A stretch of DNA of 64,000 bases from Asaia bogorensis_B. GTDB taxonomy: Bacteria; Pseudomonadota; Alphaproteobacteria; Acetobacterales; Acetobacteraceae. The translations under genes and the position numbers were made by a program. Positions 1-8,997 of this stretch are shown here, piece by piece. The stretch lies in NCBI RefSeq assembly GCF_900465315.1, contig NZ_UBIX01000005.1. One strand, written 5' to 3'. The notes beneath the pieces are model-generated. The model did not search any database. It saw nothing but the letters and a program-made list of their open reading frames with translations, and was not told the origin of the DNA. How positions within the stretch are numbered: position 1 is the first letter of the stretch; the number at the start of each line of letters is the position of its first letter.

Positions 1-154
1 CGATCGTCGTATCGAGAACTCGGCCGAACGGTGCAATCACGCTCATCCGCGCCCGATCTATGTCGGCCGCAAGGCGTCTGCCTCCCCGGCCACCGGTCTT
101 GCAAGCGAGCATCTGGCCGAACAAGCCGCGCTCGTGCAGGAAGCTCTGGGCTGA
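1..154 (+). CDS. sucA: 2-oxoglutarate dehydrogenase E1, C-terminal end (partial)
   Basis: This is an open frame from base 2 to a TGA at 152-154, cut by the window edge. About 50 residues are visible. They contain RPIYVGRKASASPATGLAS followed by EQAALVQEALG at the C-terminus. That matches the conserved end of E1 of the 2-oxoglutarate dehydrogenase complex (R-P-x-Y-V-G-R-x-x-x-A-S-P-A-T-G-L then a Q-rich helix). E1 decarboxylates 2-oxoglutarate with ThDP and passes the succinyl group to the E2 lipoyl arm. The E2 and E3 genes lie 1.4-4.3 kb away on the opposite strand rather than directly downstream. Only the tail is visible, so the identification rests on this motif. Confidence 0.8.
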   Translation, partial: DRRIENSAERCNHAHPRPIYVGRKASASPATGLASEHLAEQAALVQEALG

Positions 155-164
155 TATTACTTCC

Positions 165-188
165 GGCGGGGCATCATGAGGCCCCGCC
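165..188 (+). terminator. GC-rich hairpin after sucA
   Basis: An 8-bp perfect stem (GGCGGGGC / GCCCCGCC) with an 8-nt loop begins 10 bases after the sucA stop codon. No T-run follows directly, although a TTTTT occurs about 20 bases later. It is a plausible transcription end for sucA. Confidence 0.5.
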
Positions 189-264
189 CCAGCGCCCTCA
201 AGTCAGGCGTTTTTCCGCCATCATAAGCTTGCACCATGAGACTATCCGAAAACGGGAGATACTC

Positions 265-1428
265 ATGGTTGAGCGCAGGCACTCTTTCCTAAGGTTGCTG
301 TTGGTCGGTTGTAGTTTGGCACTTACGGCGCCTGCATGGGCTGACGATGTTGATAACAAGATCAAGGCTGCCTTTGCGCCACTGGTCAGCCGCTACAAAG
401 TGCCGGGTCTTGTGGTTGGCGTGACTCAAAATGGCGTTCATCATTTTTATACGGTAGGGCTCGCCTCGCGGGCAGATCATCGACCGGTCACGCCTGATAC
501 GCTGTTCGAGCTGGGCTCGATGAGCAAGATTTTCAACGTTACCCTCGCCGCTCTTTCTGTTGACCACGGCAAGATGCGCCTGAGTGATACGGTCGCCCAT
601 CATCTGTGCAACGATCATTGCCGTATCGGTCATGATCTCACGCTTCTTGATCTGGCGACCCACCATTCCGGGGGCCTTCCCCTGCAGGTGCCGGAAACGG
701 TCAGTGACATCGAGGGCCTGACTCGATGGCTCGAAGCCTGGCATCCACCGCAACCCGGCGCGCGGAGTTATTCCAATATCAGCATCGGCCTGCTGGGCTA
801 CATCTCAGCCCAGTCACTGGGCATGACCTACACCAGAGCCGTTCAGACAATCCTCTTCCCCGCGTTTGGACTGAGACATAGCTGGATCGAGGTACCGGCC
901 AGTGAGATGAAAAACTACGCCTACGGCTATGACAAAAAGACCGATGCCCCCGAACGGGTGCACCCCGGTGTGTTGGCAACTGAGGCTTATGGCGTCAAAT
1001 CGACACCCAGCGACATGCTGGAAATGCTGGATATCGAACTCGGTCTTGGCCATCCCCCGGATGACTTGCGGCGCGCTGTAAAGATGACGCAGCAAGGGCG
1101 CTACAAGACAGAATTCTTCACCCAAGACATGATCTGGGAGCATTATCCCTGGCCTACGCCTCTGCAGCCGATGCTGCTCGGCAATGGCTATGATTTCATC
1201 ATGAAACCGCATCCGGTCACGGCCGTCGAACCGCACCAGGCTGACGATCAGAATGTCATTTTCAACAAGACCGGCTCAACCGACGGTTTTGGCGGCTATG
1301 TCGCAATGATCCCGAGTCAAAGAATTGGTGTTGTCATGCTGGCCAACAGAAATACACCGAATGAAGCCCGCGTCGAAGCAACCTATAAGCTTCTGAACTC
1401 CCTGATGGCCCCGACGAAGGCAGAATGA
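265..1428 (+). CDS. ampC: Class C beta-lactamase (AmpC-type), exported
   Basis: The 387-residue protein has the motif set of class C serine beta-lactamases: SMSK at residues 85-88 (catalytic Ser85 and Lys88), YSN at 169-171 and KTG at 335-337 in the context NKTGSTDGFGGYVA. A hydrophobic signal peptide of about 26 residues ends in APAWA-DD, so the enzyme is periplasmic. The frame is open further upstream, but ATG 265 is chosen because a GGGAG ribosome site lies 6 bases before it and the signal peptide starts there. It would hydrolyse beta-lactams; penicillin-binding-protein-like esterases share the fold, but YSN plus KTGST favour a true AmpC. No ampR-like regulator is adjacent. It sits between sucA and the convergent lpd gene. 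Confidence 0.9.
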   Translation: MVERRHSFLRLLLVGCSLALTAPAWADDVDNKIKAAFAPLVSRYKVPGLVVGVTQNGVHHFYTVGLASRADHRPVTPDTLFELGSMSKIFNVTLAALSVDHGKMRLSDTVAHHLCNDHCRIGHDLTLLDLATHHSGGLPLQVPETVSDIEGLTRWLEAWHPPQPGARSYSNISIGLLGYISAQSLGMTYTRAVQTILFPAFGLRHSWIEVPASEMKNYAYGYDKKTDAPERVHPGVLATEAYGVKSTPSDMLEMLDIELGLGHPPDDLRRAVKMTQQGRYKTEFFTQDMIWEHYPWPTPLQPMLLGNGYDFIMKPHPVTAVEPHQADDQNVIFNKTGSTDGFGGYVAMIPSQRIGVVMLANRNTPNEARVEATYKLLNSLMAPTKAE

Positions 1429-1475
1429 AACCCGGTCGGCCGCGACATCAGACATCGACGAAAAGTCGCCCTTGT

Positions 1476-1500
1476 CATGCCCCGTGACAGACGGGGCATG
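1476..1500. terminator. Hairpin between convergent ampC and lpd
   Basis: A perfect 10-bp inverted repeat (CATGCCCCGT / ACGGGGCATG, 5-nt loop) lies 48 bases after ampC and 12 bases after the lpd stop. There is no clear U-tract on either strand. Its place between two convergent genes suggests a shared transcription end. Confidence 0.55.
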
Positions 1501-1511
1501 CCTTGCCGCTC

Positions 1512-2933
1512 TCAGAGATGCAGGGCCCGGTCGAAAGCCCCCATAGCCGCTTCCTTGAGGGCTTCGGACAGGGTGGGGTGAGCGTGGCAGGCCAGAGCAA
1601 CGTCCTCGGCACTGGCCTTGAAGGTCATGGCCAATGTGGCCTCGGCAATCAGCTCGCCCGCACAGGCCCCCAGAATATGCACACCGAGAATACGGTCTGT
1701 CTTGGCGTCTGTCAGAACCTTCACGCCGCCATCTGTCGCCGCAATGGCACGGGCACGGGCGCTGGCCATGAAGGGGAAACTGCCCGTCTTGTAGGCAATG
1801 CCCTCCTGCTTGAGCTGTTCCTCGGTCTTGCCCACCATCGCAAATTCCGGCTGGGTATAGATAACCGAAGGAATCGCATCATAGGGAACATGCCCGACGC
1901 GCCCTGCCAGTTGCTCGGCAAGCGCCAGACCTTCTTCCTCGGCCTTGTGCGCCAGCATCGGCCCGGCGATGACATCACCAATGGCATAGATGCTGGGGCA
2001 GGACGTACGGAAATGCCCGTCAACAGGAATACGACCAGCTTCGTCGGGATCGATCCCGACAGCGCCCAGATCGAGACCCTGCGTGTAGGGTTTGCGACCG
2101 ATTGCCACCAGAACCACATCGGCCTCCAGCGTCTCGGTTTCTTCCTTCCCAACCTTTTGCAGCGTCAGGGCGAGGCTTTCACTCTCTGTCGCCACTTTGG
2201 TCACGCGGGTGGAAAGGCGGAATTTCAGGCCCAGCTTTTCGAGCGAACGCTGGAACTGACGCCCCAGACCACGGTCAAAACCCGGCGCGATATGGTCGCC
2301 ATATTCGATGACCGTCACTTCACTGCCAAGGCGCTTCCAGACGCTCCCCAGCTCCAGCCCGATCACACCCGCACCGATGACGGCCAGACGCTTCGGCACG
2401 TTTTCCAGGCTGAGTGCGCCGGTCGAGGAGACAACGCGCTTCTCGTCAAAGGTCACACCGGGAAGGGCTGCGGGGGCGCTCCCTGTCGCGATCACGATGG
2501 ATTGCGCCGTCACTGTCTCGCCGTTGATCGTGAGGCTGTGCGGCCCGGTCAGAACAGCCTCGCCCACACGAAAGGTCACGTTGTTCTTACGAAAGAGATA
2601 TCCGATGCCCTTGACCGTATCACCCACCACGCGCTCCTTGCGGGCCATCATCTGGCCAAGATTGAGCGTTGGCTTGACGTTATCGATGCCGAGCGACGCA
2701 AATTCGGTCTCGGCCTCGTGCAGGCGTTCCGAACTGTGCAGCAGTGCCTTGGAGGGAATACACCCGACATTGAGGCATGTGCCGCCCGGCGTGTCGCGAC
2801 GATCGACGCACAGCACCTTCAGACCACGCTGCGCGGCTTTCAGCGCACAGACGTAACCGCCAGGGCCTGCGCCGATAACGGCCAGATCGAAATCACGGGT
2901 TTCGGACATGGCAGCTGCTTTCTCTTCGGACAT
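1512..2933 (-). CDS. lpdA: Dihydrolipoamide dehydrogenase (E3)
   Basis: A 473-residue flavoprotein disulfide reductase. The N-terminus has the FAD dinucleotide fold (VIGAGPGGYVCA). The redox-active pair GGTCLNVGCIP gives Cys53 and Cys58. A second nucleotide fold (VIGAGVIGLELG) binds NAD, and the C-terminal HAHPTLSE supplies the catalytic His452/Glu457 dyad. E3 reoxidises the dihydrolipoyl arm of E2 and reduces NAD+. It lies 40 bp after sucB and is very likely co-transcribed with it. The N-terminus MSEEKAAAMSETRDFD offers a second ATG at 2909, closer to the usual Lpd start; neither has a convincing ribosome site. As the only E3 visible here it could also serve pyruvate dehydrogenase. Confidence 0.95.
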   Translation of the reverse strand: MSEEKAAAMSETRDFDLAVIGAGPGGYVCALKAAQRGLKVLCVDRRDTPGGTCLNVGCIPSKALLHSSERLHEAETEFASLGIDNVKPTLNLGQMMARKERVVGDTVKGIGYLFRKNNVTFRVGEAVLTGPHSLTINGETVTAQSIVIATGSAPAALPGVTFDEKRVVSSTGALSLENVPKRLAVIGAGVIGLELGSVWKRLGSEVTVIEYGDHIAPGFDRGLGRQFQRSLEKLGLKFRLSTRVTKVATESESLALTLQKVGKEETETLEADVVLVAIGRKPYTQGLDLGAVGIDPDEAGRIPVDGHFRTSCPSIYAIGDVIAGPMLAHKAEEEGLALAEQLAGRVGHVPYDAIPSVIYTQPEFAMVGKTEEQLKQEGIAYKTGSFPFMASARARAIAATDGGVKVLTDAKTDRILGVHILGACAGELIAEATLAMTFKASAEDVALACHAHPTLSEALKEAAMGAFDRALHL

Positions 2934-2973
2934 CGGGATTATCGGGGGTCGGGCTTTTCAGAGGTGACGGGCT

Positions 2974-4302
2974 TCAGACATCAAGCAGCAGGCGACGGGG
3001 GTCCTCGACATATTGCTTGACGCGCACAAGGAAGCTGACCGCCTCGCGCCCATCGACCATGCGATGATCATAGGACAGGGCCACATACATCATCGGACGG
3101 ATGACCACCTGACCATCCACGGCAACCGGGCGGTCCTGGATGGCATGCATCCCCAGGATACCCGATTGCGGCGGATTGAGGATCGGGGTGGAGAGCAACG
3201 AGCCGAACACGCCGCCATTGGTGATGGAGAATGTGCCGCGTGACAGCTCGTCGAGCTTGAGCGTGCCGGCGCGTGCGCGCGCACCATAATCGTTGATATG
3301 ACGCTCCAGCTCAGCAAAGCTCATCTGATCGGCATCATGAAGCACCGGCACAACCAGCCCGCGCTCGCTGCCCACAGCGATGCCCAGATTGACGAAGCGA
3401 CGATAGATGATCTCGTCGCCCTCAATCGTGGCGTTGATTGCCGGGAATTCCTGAAGCGCGCGGATACAGGCGCGCGCAAAGATCGACATGAAGCCCAGCT
3501 TCACGCCATGCTTCTTCTCGAAAATCTCGCGATATTCAGCGCGCAGGGCCTTGGCCGCGCTCATATCCACCTCGTTGAAGGTGGTGAGAATGGCTGCCGT
3601 ATTCTGCGCATCCTTGAGGCGGCGGGCAATGGTCTGACGCAGGCGCGTCATGGGTACGCGCTGCTCACGGCTGTCCTGCTCGGTCTTACCCAGCAGGGTC
3701 GCCAGGGCGCTGGCCACTGCCGGTGAGGGAGCCGCCGGGTTATGGGCTGGGGCGGCAGATGCCGTCTGCGCGGAAGCAGGGGCTGCAACGGGTGCAGTCG
3801 CAGGCTTCTGCTCCATGTGCGTCAGCACGTCACCCTTGGTCACACGACCATCCAGCCCGGTGCCATGCATCACGGATGACGGGTCGATATGTTCCTCCGC
3901 CATCAGGCGAGAGGCTGCGGGCATGGGTTCACGCCGGGTGGTACCTGCCGCGCCTTGCGCCGCCGCAGCAGCCTGTACCGGGGCAGACTGTACCGGAGAC
4001 GACTGGCCTGGAGCCGAGGCGGGCGACGGAGCCGGCTTGTCGGCGGGTTTGGCATCGGCCTTGCCATTGGGGTCCAGCGTACCAAGCACGCTGCCAACAG
4101 CCACTTCGGCCCCCGAGGCCATAAGGTCATGGCCGAGCACCCCGGCCTGCGGCGCGGGAACCTCGACACTGATCTTGTCGGTTTCGAGCTCGACAACAGG
4201 CTCATCGGCGGCCACGGCCTGGCCGGGTTGTTTCAGCCAGCGGGTTATCGTCGCTGATGTGACACTCTCACCCAGAACCGGCACCCTTATCTCGACCGAC
4301 AT
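2974..4302 (-). CDS. sucB: Dihydrolipoyllysine succinyltransferase (E2 of 2-oxoglutarate dehydrogenase)
   Basis: A 442-residue E2. An N-terminal lipoyl domain carries the target lysine in ETDKISVEVPAP (Lys43). It is followed by an Ala/Pro-rich linker and an E3-binding domain (PAASRLMAEEHID...GRVTKGDVL). The catalytic acetyltransferase domain ends in SYDHRMVDG (His413, Asp417). The start MSVEIRVPVLGES is typical of SucB. ATG 4302 is chosen over ATG 4305 and upstream codons because AAGGGAG lies 5 bases before it. E2 moves the succinyl group to CoA. It is followed 40 bp later by lpdA. The pair is convergent with, and separated from, the E1 gene, unlike the usual sucAB-lpd order. Confidence 0.93.
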   Translation of the reverse strand: MSVEIRVPVLGESVTSATITRWLKQPGQAVAADEPVVELETDKISVEVPAPQAGVLGHDLMASGAEVAVGSVLGTLDPNGKADAKPADKPAPSPASAPGQSSPVQSAPVQAAAAAQGAAGTTRREPMPAASRLMAEEHIDPSSVMHGTGLDGRVTKGDVLTHMEQKPATAPVAAPASAQTASAAPAHNPAAPSPAVASALATLLGKTEQDSREQRVPMTRLRQTIARRLKDAQNTAAILTTFNEVDMSAAKALRAEYREIFEKKHGVKLGFMSIFARACIRALQEFPAINATIEGDEIIYRRFVNLGIAVGSERGLVVPVLHDADQMSFAELERHINDYGARARAGTLKLDELSRGTFSITNGGVFGSLLSTPILNPPQSGILGMHAIQDRPVAVDGQVVIRPMMYVALSYDHRMVDGREAVSFLVRVKQYVEDPRRLLLDV

Positions 4303-4792
4303 CATCTCTCCCTTAGCCCGCTCGGACTTCTGTCGTGCGTCTGTTCGACCCGCCATGCCATGACGGCCTGAGACTGGCGACCATAAACAGGAACAACCGC
4401 CATGCCTACTCCGGCACAGCTGTCACATCGTGCTGAAATGGGGATGGATGGCCGGAAATGTCAGGTTCCACCGCCCAAGGGGTCCGTTCCGCCCCCTGAT
4501 TTCACCCGATTGTGACGCGACAATCCTGCGAGGCGCGGTCTTTCATCCTGCCTGCGGGCTTTGCCTGAACCCGGAACGCGCATGCCCTTGCGGTCAGAGT
4601 CTGTGCGTCCGGAAAAAATAACCACGAAACCTGTACGCCATCTTGTCGTGTTTCCATTTCTGCCCCGACAGGATGGCGCGTGTCAGAGGCGGCGCTCATC
4701 TGCCTTTCGTCGACGCTGCCCCTGATTTTAAAACATCCCGCTCCCAGAAACCCACGACGCTTTCAAGTCCCAGACCCGAGGTTCGCTGCATC
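4303..4792. other. Divergent intergenic region, sucB / xylB
   Basis: About 490 bases between the divergent sucB and xylB genes. I see no credible gene; the short frames here lack ribosome sites and family features. It must hold promoters for both genes. The only structure I could resolve is the inverted repeat at 4636-4678. Confidence 0.5.
4636..4678 (+). promoter_or_regulatory. Long stem-loop upstream of xylB
   Basis: Two 13-base arms, CGCCATCTTGTCG and CGACAGGATGGCG, pair at 12 of 13 positions (the remaining pair is a possible G-U) around a 17-base loop. The structure ends 114 bases before the xylB start codon and no + strand gene ends upstream, so it is not an ordinary terminator. It could be a leader structure or a regulator site. 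Confidence 0.45.
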
Positions 4793-6283
4793 ATGGCATC
4801 TGACACGCCCTCCAACGCCACTGGCGGTACTTATCTCGGCATTGATCTTGGCACGTCCGGAATCAAGGCCGTTCTGGTCGATACGAACCAGAAGGTGCTG
4901 GCTGCCCATACCGAAAAACTCAATGTCAGCCGGCCGCATCCGGGCTGGAGCGAGCAGGACCCCGAGGACTGGTATGAAGCCACCCTGCGCGCGCTTGATG
5001 CGCTTCATGCCAGCCATCCGCATGAACTGGCCGAACTCCGCGGCATTGGCCTATCGGGGCAACAACATGGTGCCGTGCTCATGGGTGCACAGGGCGAGGT
5101 CTTGCGCCCCTGCCTTCTGTGGAACGATACCCGGGCCGAGTCGGAGTGCTCGTTGTTCGAGCATCGCTTTCCGCTTTGTCGTCAGATTACCGGCAATATC
5201 GCCATGCCGGGATTTACCGCCCCCAAGGTCATGTGGGTGGCCCGTCACGAGCCTGAGATCTTCGCGAAAGTAACGCATGTCGTCCTCCCCAAGGCGTGGC
5301 TCAGGTTTCGTCTCACAGGCGCGCTGATCGACGATATGTCCGATGCTTCCGGCTCTCTCTGGCTCGATACCGGGCGGCGTCTGTGGTCCGACGCAGCCCT
5401 TGAGGCCTCCGGGCTACGCCTTGCCGCCATGCCCGCGCTTTGCGAGGGAACGGCGCCTGCGGGTCGGCTCGATGCGTCACTCGCCGCACGCTGGAGCATG
5501 AAAGAGGCCCCGGTCTTCGCGGGTGGCGCAGGTGACAATGCTGCGGGTGCTGTCGGACTTGGGGCCATTCACACGGGTGACGCCTTTCTTTCCCTGGGTA
5601 CATCGGGGGTGATCTGGGTCACGACCGACAGCTTCCATCCGGGCGGCAACCACGCCATTCACTCCTTCTGCCATGCTGTCCCCGATCAGTGGCATCAGAT
5701 GGGTGTCACACTCTCGGCAGCGGCTTCGCTTGCCTGGTGGTCGCGTGTCACCGGCCTTGATGAAAAGACCCTCCTTGCCGAATTGCCCGACGCCCCGCTT
5801 GCCCCCTCGCCCGTTTTGTTTGCCCCGTATCTGTCGGGCGAACGCACGCCGCATAATGACGGCACGGTACGCGGCGGATTTGTCGGGCTTACGCAGGACA
5901 CGACACGCGCCCAGATGACGCAGGCCGTGCTTGAAGGCGTCGCCTTCTCGTTTCGCGACGCACTGGAGGGACTCGCCGAGTCCGGCACCGTGATCACTGA
6001 AGCGGATGTGATTGGCGGAGGGTCGCGCAGCCCGCTCTGGACCGCTATTCTCGCCAGCGTTCTGGGGGTCAGGCTGCATCGTCTGGCCAATGGCGAGCAG
6101 GGCGGCGCGTTCGGCGCAGCACGGCTCGCCCGCATTGCCGTTACGGGCGAGGATGTCGCCAGTGTCTGCCTGCCGCCAGAGCGCGTGGCAACCATCACGC
6201 CGGATGAAACGCTGAGTGGCCCCTATCGCGCAGCCTATGCGCGATACAGAGCGCTTTATCCGGCGCTCAAATCCATTCCCTGA
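4793..6283 (+). CDS. xylB: Xylulokinase
   Basis: A 496-residue FGGY-family carbohydrate kinase. It opens with the phosphate-binding motif GIDLGTSGIKAVLVD, followed by the xylulokinase-type segment GLSGQQHGAVLM. Later come GERTPHNDGTVRGGFVGLT and the C-terminal adenosine motif IGGGSRSPLW. It phosphorylates D-xylulose to xylulose 5-phosphate, feeding the pentose phosphate pathway, and acts in the cytoplasm. The frame is open upstream of 4793, but conserved sequence starts just after this ATG. There is no xylose isomerase or pentitol dehydrogenase next to it, so the source of xylulose is encoded elsewhere. Specificity for xylulose over ribulose is inferred from motif similarity. Confidence 0.88.
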   Translation: MASDTPSNATGGTYLGIDLGTSGIKAVLVDTNQKVLAAHTEKLNVSRPHPGWSEQDPEDWYEATLRALDALHASHPHELAELRGIGLSGQQHGAVLMGAQGEVLRPCLLWNDTRAESECSLFEHRFPLCRQITGNIAMPGFTAPKVMWVARHEPEIFAKVTHVVLPKAWLRFRLTGALIDDMSDASGSLWLDTGRRLWSDAALEASGLRLAAMPALCEGTAPAGRLDASLAARWSMKEAPVFAGGAGDNAAGAVGLGAIHTGDAFLSLGTSGVIWVTTDSFHPGGNHAIHSFCHAVPDQWHQMGVTLSAAASLAWWSRVTGLDEKTLLAELPDAPLAPSPVLFAPYLSGERTPHNDGTVRGGFVGLTQDTTRAQMTQAVLEGVAFSFRDALEGLAESGTVITEADVIGGGSRSPLWTAILASVLGVRLHRLANGEQGGAFGAARLARIAVTGEDVASVCLPPERVATITPDETLSGPYRAAYARYRALYPALKSIP

Positions 6284-6333
6284 TCATCCCACGCCGGAAC
6301 GGGCGAGCGCCGGCGACGGCTCGAATATGTTCC

Positions 6334-7185
6334 TCAGGGCTCGGCCGGACAGACCCGGCCGATAAATCGCTGCAACACGGCAAGCCCACCGCTCTCGATC
6401 AGGGTGGAATGGCTGCCCTGTTGCGTCGTCCAGATCTGTTTCGGCTCGGGGGCGGCCTCGAATACTGCGAGGCTCTGGGCCGGTGGCACCGTATGATCCT
6501 GCAATGTGCGCATCACCAGCAGCGGCATTTTCAATGCGGGAATACGGCCAAGCGTATCGAAGCGGCTGCGCAGGAGAAGCCGGACAGGCATGTAGGGATA
6601 ACGTGAGGCGGCCACATCCACGATGCTCGTATAGGGTGCATCCAGAACCAGCCCGACTGCCGGGAAAGCCAGGGCCGTGCGCAGGGCCACATTCGTGCCC
6701 AGGGACTCCCCATACAGAATGATCTGTCTCGGCTCGATGCCCTGCTCGCGCAGGAACGCCATTCCGGCAGCGGCATCCATCATCAGACCCGCTTCTCCCG
6801 GCTTGCCGGGATTACCACCATAACCGCGATACTCAACAGCCAGAAGCCCGGTGTTTCCTTGCGCCATAAGGGCCAGACGGCGCGCCCGGCTGGCAATCGT
6901 CCCGGCATTGCCGTGCAGATACATGATGACCGGCCCCTGCCCGACCGGCGGCCGGTAATAGGCTGAAAGCGCCAGCCCATCCTGCGTGTGCAGGGTGACG
7001 CGGCGCGCGCCGTCGATCAGATCGTCGGGGCTGGCGAGGGGTGTGGTGTCGGCAGGAAAAACCAGACTGTCCTGACGCAGGTACAGAAACGCCCCCATGA
7101 CGAGATAGGCAAGAATGACGAGACCGACAAAAAGGGAGAGATATCTGATCAAATCAAGGGTCTCGGAACCAATGCGACGATACAA
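6334..7185 (-). CDS. Membrane-anchored alpha/beta hydrolase
   Basis: A 283-residue protein with one N-terminal membrane segment (about residues 14-35, YLSLFVGLVILAYLVMGAF), followed by an alpha/beta-hydrolase domain. The oxyanion region is YLHGNAGT (89-96), the nucleophile elbow is GESLG with Ser161, and the likely acid and histidine lie in LQDHTVP and QGSHSTL. This resembles the Bem46/ABHD13-like group. The substrate is unknown; it may be a lipase, esterase or thioesterase at the inner membrane. The start is TTG 7185 with no clear ribosome site; a later start would lose the anchor, so this one is kept with modest certainty. It is divergent from the exported cupin gene. Confidence 0.75.
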   Translation of the reverse strand: MYRRIGSETLDLIRYLSLFVGLVILAYLVMGAFLYLRQDSLVFPADTTPLASPDDLIDGARRVTLHTQDGLALSAYYRPPVGQGPVIMYLHGNAGTIASRARRLALMAQGNTGLLAVEYRGYGGNPGKPGEAGLMMDAAAGMAFLREQGIEPRQIILYGESLGTNVALRTALAFPAVGLVLDAPYTSIVDVAASRYPYMPVRLLLRSRFDTLGRIPALKMPLLVMRTLQDHTVPPAQSLAVFEAAPEPKQIWTTQQGSHSTLIESGGLAVLQRFIGRVCPAEP

Positions 7186-7239
7186 GCGTAAGCAGGGAGA
7201 TGTGACCTGCCCATCCCCATATTGTCGAGAGCCGGATCG

Positions 7240-7773
7240 ATGAAATATTTATGGCCCGTACCCGTTTTTCTGGCTTTCCTCTCTACTGCCGTGATGGTGC
7301 AGGCGGCCGACAAGGCTCCCCCCAAGCCGCTGCGCAGCTATCAGCATCTCTGGACAGACGACAACGGCGTGAGCCACATCGCCCGTTGCCCGGTGTCGAA
7401 TTTCTTTCTGAAGAGCATGTCGCCGCCTGCCGGACCTCAATGGCAAGACCCCATGGAGCCCCAGACGGCAACCGTGATGATTACCGTGCAGCCGCAGCAC
7501 TGGAATGGCGCATGGCACCCCGACCCCAAGCCGCAATGGATTATCCCGCTCAAGGGGCGCTGGTGGGTGCGCGCCATGGATGGCACGCGCGTCGAAATGG
7601 GACCGGGCGATATTCTTTTCGGTGAGGACCAGAATGTGCGCCCCATGGAAAGCGGCCCCTACAAGGGCAAGAAAGGCCATGACGCCGGCAATGTGGGTGA
7701 TGATGAAGTAACGCTTCTTGTCATTCAGTCGGCTAACCCACCCGAGCGCAACAAGCCTTGCCGCTACCACTGA
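7240..7773 (+). CDS. Exported cupin-domain protein
   Basis: A 177-residue protein starting MKYLWPVPVFLAFLSTAVM with a cleavage site near VQA-ADK, so it should be periplasmic. The body contains a single cupin-like barrel: IIPLKGRWWVRAMDG, then MGPGDILFGEDQNV. The usual cupin metal histidines are not obvious, so catalytic function is doubtful. ATG 7240 is preferred to TTG 7222 because it starts the signal peptide directly. Two cysteines (CPVSNF near residue 50 and the C-terminal PCRYH) could form a disulfide. Function is unknown. Confidence 0.65.
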   Translation: MKYLWPVPVFLAFLSTAVMVQAADKAPPKPLRSYQHLWTDDNGVSHIARCPVSNFFLKSMSPPAGPQWQDPMEPQTATVMITVQPQHWNGAWHPDPKPQWIIPLKGRWWVRAMDGTRVEMGPGDILFGEDQNVRPMESGPYKGKKGHDAGNVGDDEVTLLVIQSANPPERNKPCRYH

Positions 7774-7867
7774 GGGCCCTGCCCCTTCGTCACATCCGGC
7801 CTTATGCCCTGCACGCTGCGATCGGGCGGGATCGCGCAAGGGCCATGAACTGTGTCATGATCACGCC

Positions 7868-8872
7868 ATGACCAGACGTGTGATCACCTCTATCGATGTT
7901 GCCCGTCATGCCGGGGTTTCCCAATCGGCCGTCTCCCGCGCCTTTTCCACGACGGCCAGCATCTCGCCGGCCATGCGTGAACGCGTTTTCAAGGCGGCGG
8001 AAGAGCTCAACTACAAGCCCAACCGCATACCGGCCATCATGCTGACTGGCCGTTCGGGCATGATCGGCGTCATCGTCGGCGGGCTTGGCAATCCCCTTTA
8101 CGGTTACGCTCTTGAGAAGCTCTCTGCAGGCATCAGGGAGGCTGGTTTTCAGGTCCTTCTGGTTCAGGTCATTGATGACGTGACGCTCGATGCTGCCCTC
8201 GACCAGCTTGCAAGCTATCGCGTGGACGCCCTTATCACGGCGCTGGCAATCGGCAGTGAAGAGACGGTTCAGGCCATCTCGGCCCTGAATATTCCGGTCA
8301 TCTGCTTCAACTCGGCACTTACCGGGCCCGGAATCTCGTCGGTGCAATCCAGCAACATGAAATCCGGCCATCACGCGGCCACGCTTATGCATAGTCTCAA
8401 GGTGAGACATCCCGTCTGGCTGGCTGGCCCTGTCCAGAATGCTGCATCCCGCGCGCGCGAAGCCGGGTTCATGCAAGGATGCGCCGAACACGCGCTTGAG
8501 GTCACCCGGATTCAGGGTGCCGATGACTATCAATCGGGGTTTGACGCCATGTCAGCCGCCCTCGCACAGGGCCATCGTCCTGATGGAGTGTTCGCCAGTA
8601 ATGACCTCATGGGGTGCGGCGCACTGGATGCCTTGAGGCAACACACCAATCTGCGTTGCCCGGAGGATGTCGTGGTGATTGGCTACGACAATATCCCGCA
8701 GGCCGCATGGCAGGCCTATCAGCTCAGCAGCTTCGACCAGCGCCCCGATGCGCTCGTTACCGCAGCTCTGGACATTCTCGCCCGCTCCTTCTCCACCCCG
8801 GATGAGCGTCTGTCCGAACGTCATGAGATCGAAGCGGAGCTCGTGCTCAGGCGCAGCACCGGACGGGTGTAA
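7868..8872 (+). CDS. LacI-family transcriptional regulator
   Basis: A 334-residue regulator. An N-terminal LacI helix-turn-helix (SIDVARHAGVSQSAVSRAFS, about residues 8-27) and hinge (NYKPNRIPAIMLTG) precede a periplasmic-binding-protein-like sensor domain. The upstream frame is open, but ATG 7868 begins the conserved region. It is followed in the same direction by a shikimate-dehydrogenase-like gene and a sugar-porter MFS gene. A perfect 14-bp palindrome lies 53 bases after its stop and is the natural operator candidate. The ligand cannot be told from sequence; a sugar or cyclic polyol would fit the neighbours. Confidence 0.88.
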   Translation: MTRRVITSIDVARHAGVSQSAVSRAFSTTASISPAMRERVFKAAEELNYKPNRIPAIMLTGRSGMIGVIVGGLGNPLYGYALEKLSAGIREAGFQVLLVQVIDDVTLDAALDQLASYRVDALITALAIGSEETVQAISALNIPVICFNSALTGPGISSVQSSNMKSGHHAATLMHSLKVRHPVWLAGPVQNAASRAREAGFMQGCAEHALEVTRIQGADDYQSGFDAMSAALAQGHRPDGVFASNDLMGCGALDALRQHTNLRCPEDVVVIGYDNIPQAAWQAYQLSSFDQRPDALVTAALDILARSFSTPDERLSERHEIEAELVLRRSTGRV

Positions 8873-8924
8873 TTCATCCTGTAACACTTGAATCCTGCAA
8901 CCATCTTTCCTTCTGGCGTTAGTT

Positions 8925-8938
8925 TGCATAGCTATGCA
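8925..8938. promoter_or_regulatory. Perfect palindrome, likely LacI-family operator
   Basis: TGCATAGCTATGCA is a perfect 14-bp palindrome with an even centre, as expected for a LacI-family dimer. It lies between the lacI-type gene and the shikimate-dehydrogenase-like gene, 60 bases before that gene's start, where it could block a promoter. Binding by the adjacent regulator is inferred. Confidence 0.55.
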
Positions 8939-8997
8939 CTTCAGGTCGGGATGAGGAGGCTCTGCGCTCCCGTCCGGCCACCCCAGGAGATTGCCTC

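Noticed and set aside
1503..3020. Long + strand open frame opposite lpdA
   Set aside because: It is the complement of a clear dihydrolipoamide dehydrogenase gene. The translation has no family features and is an artefact of GC-rich codon use.
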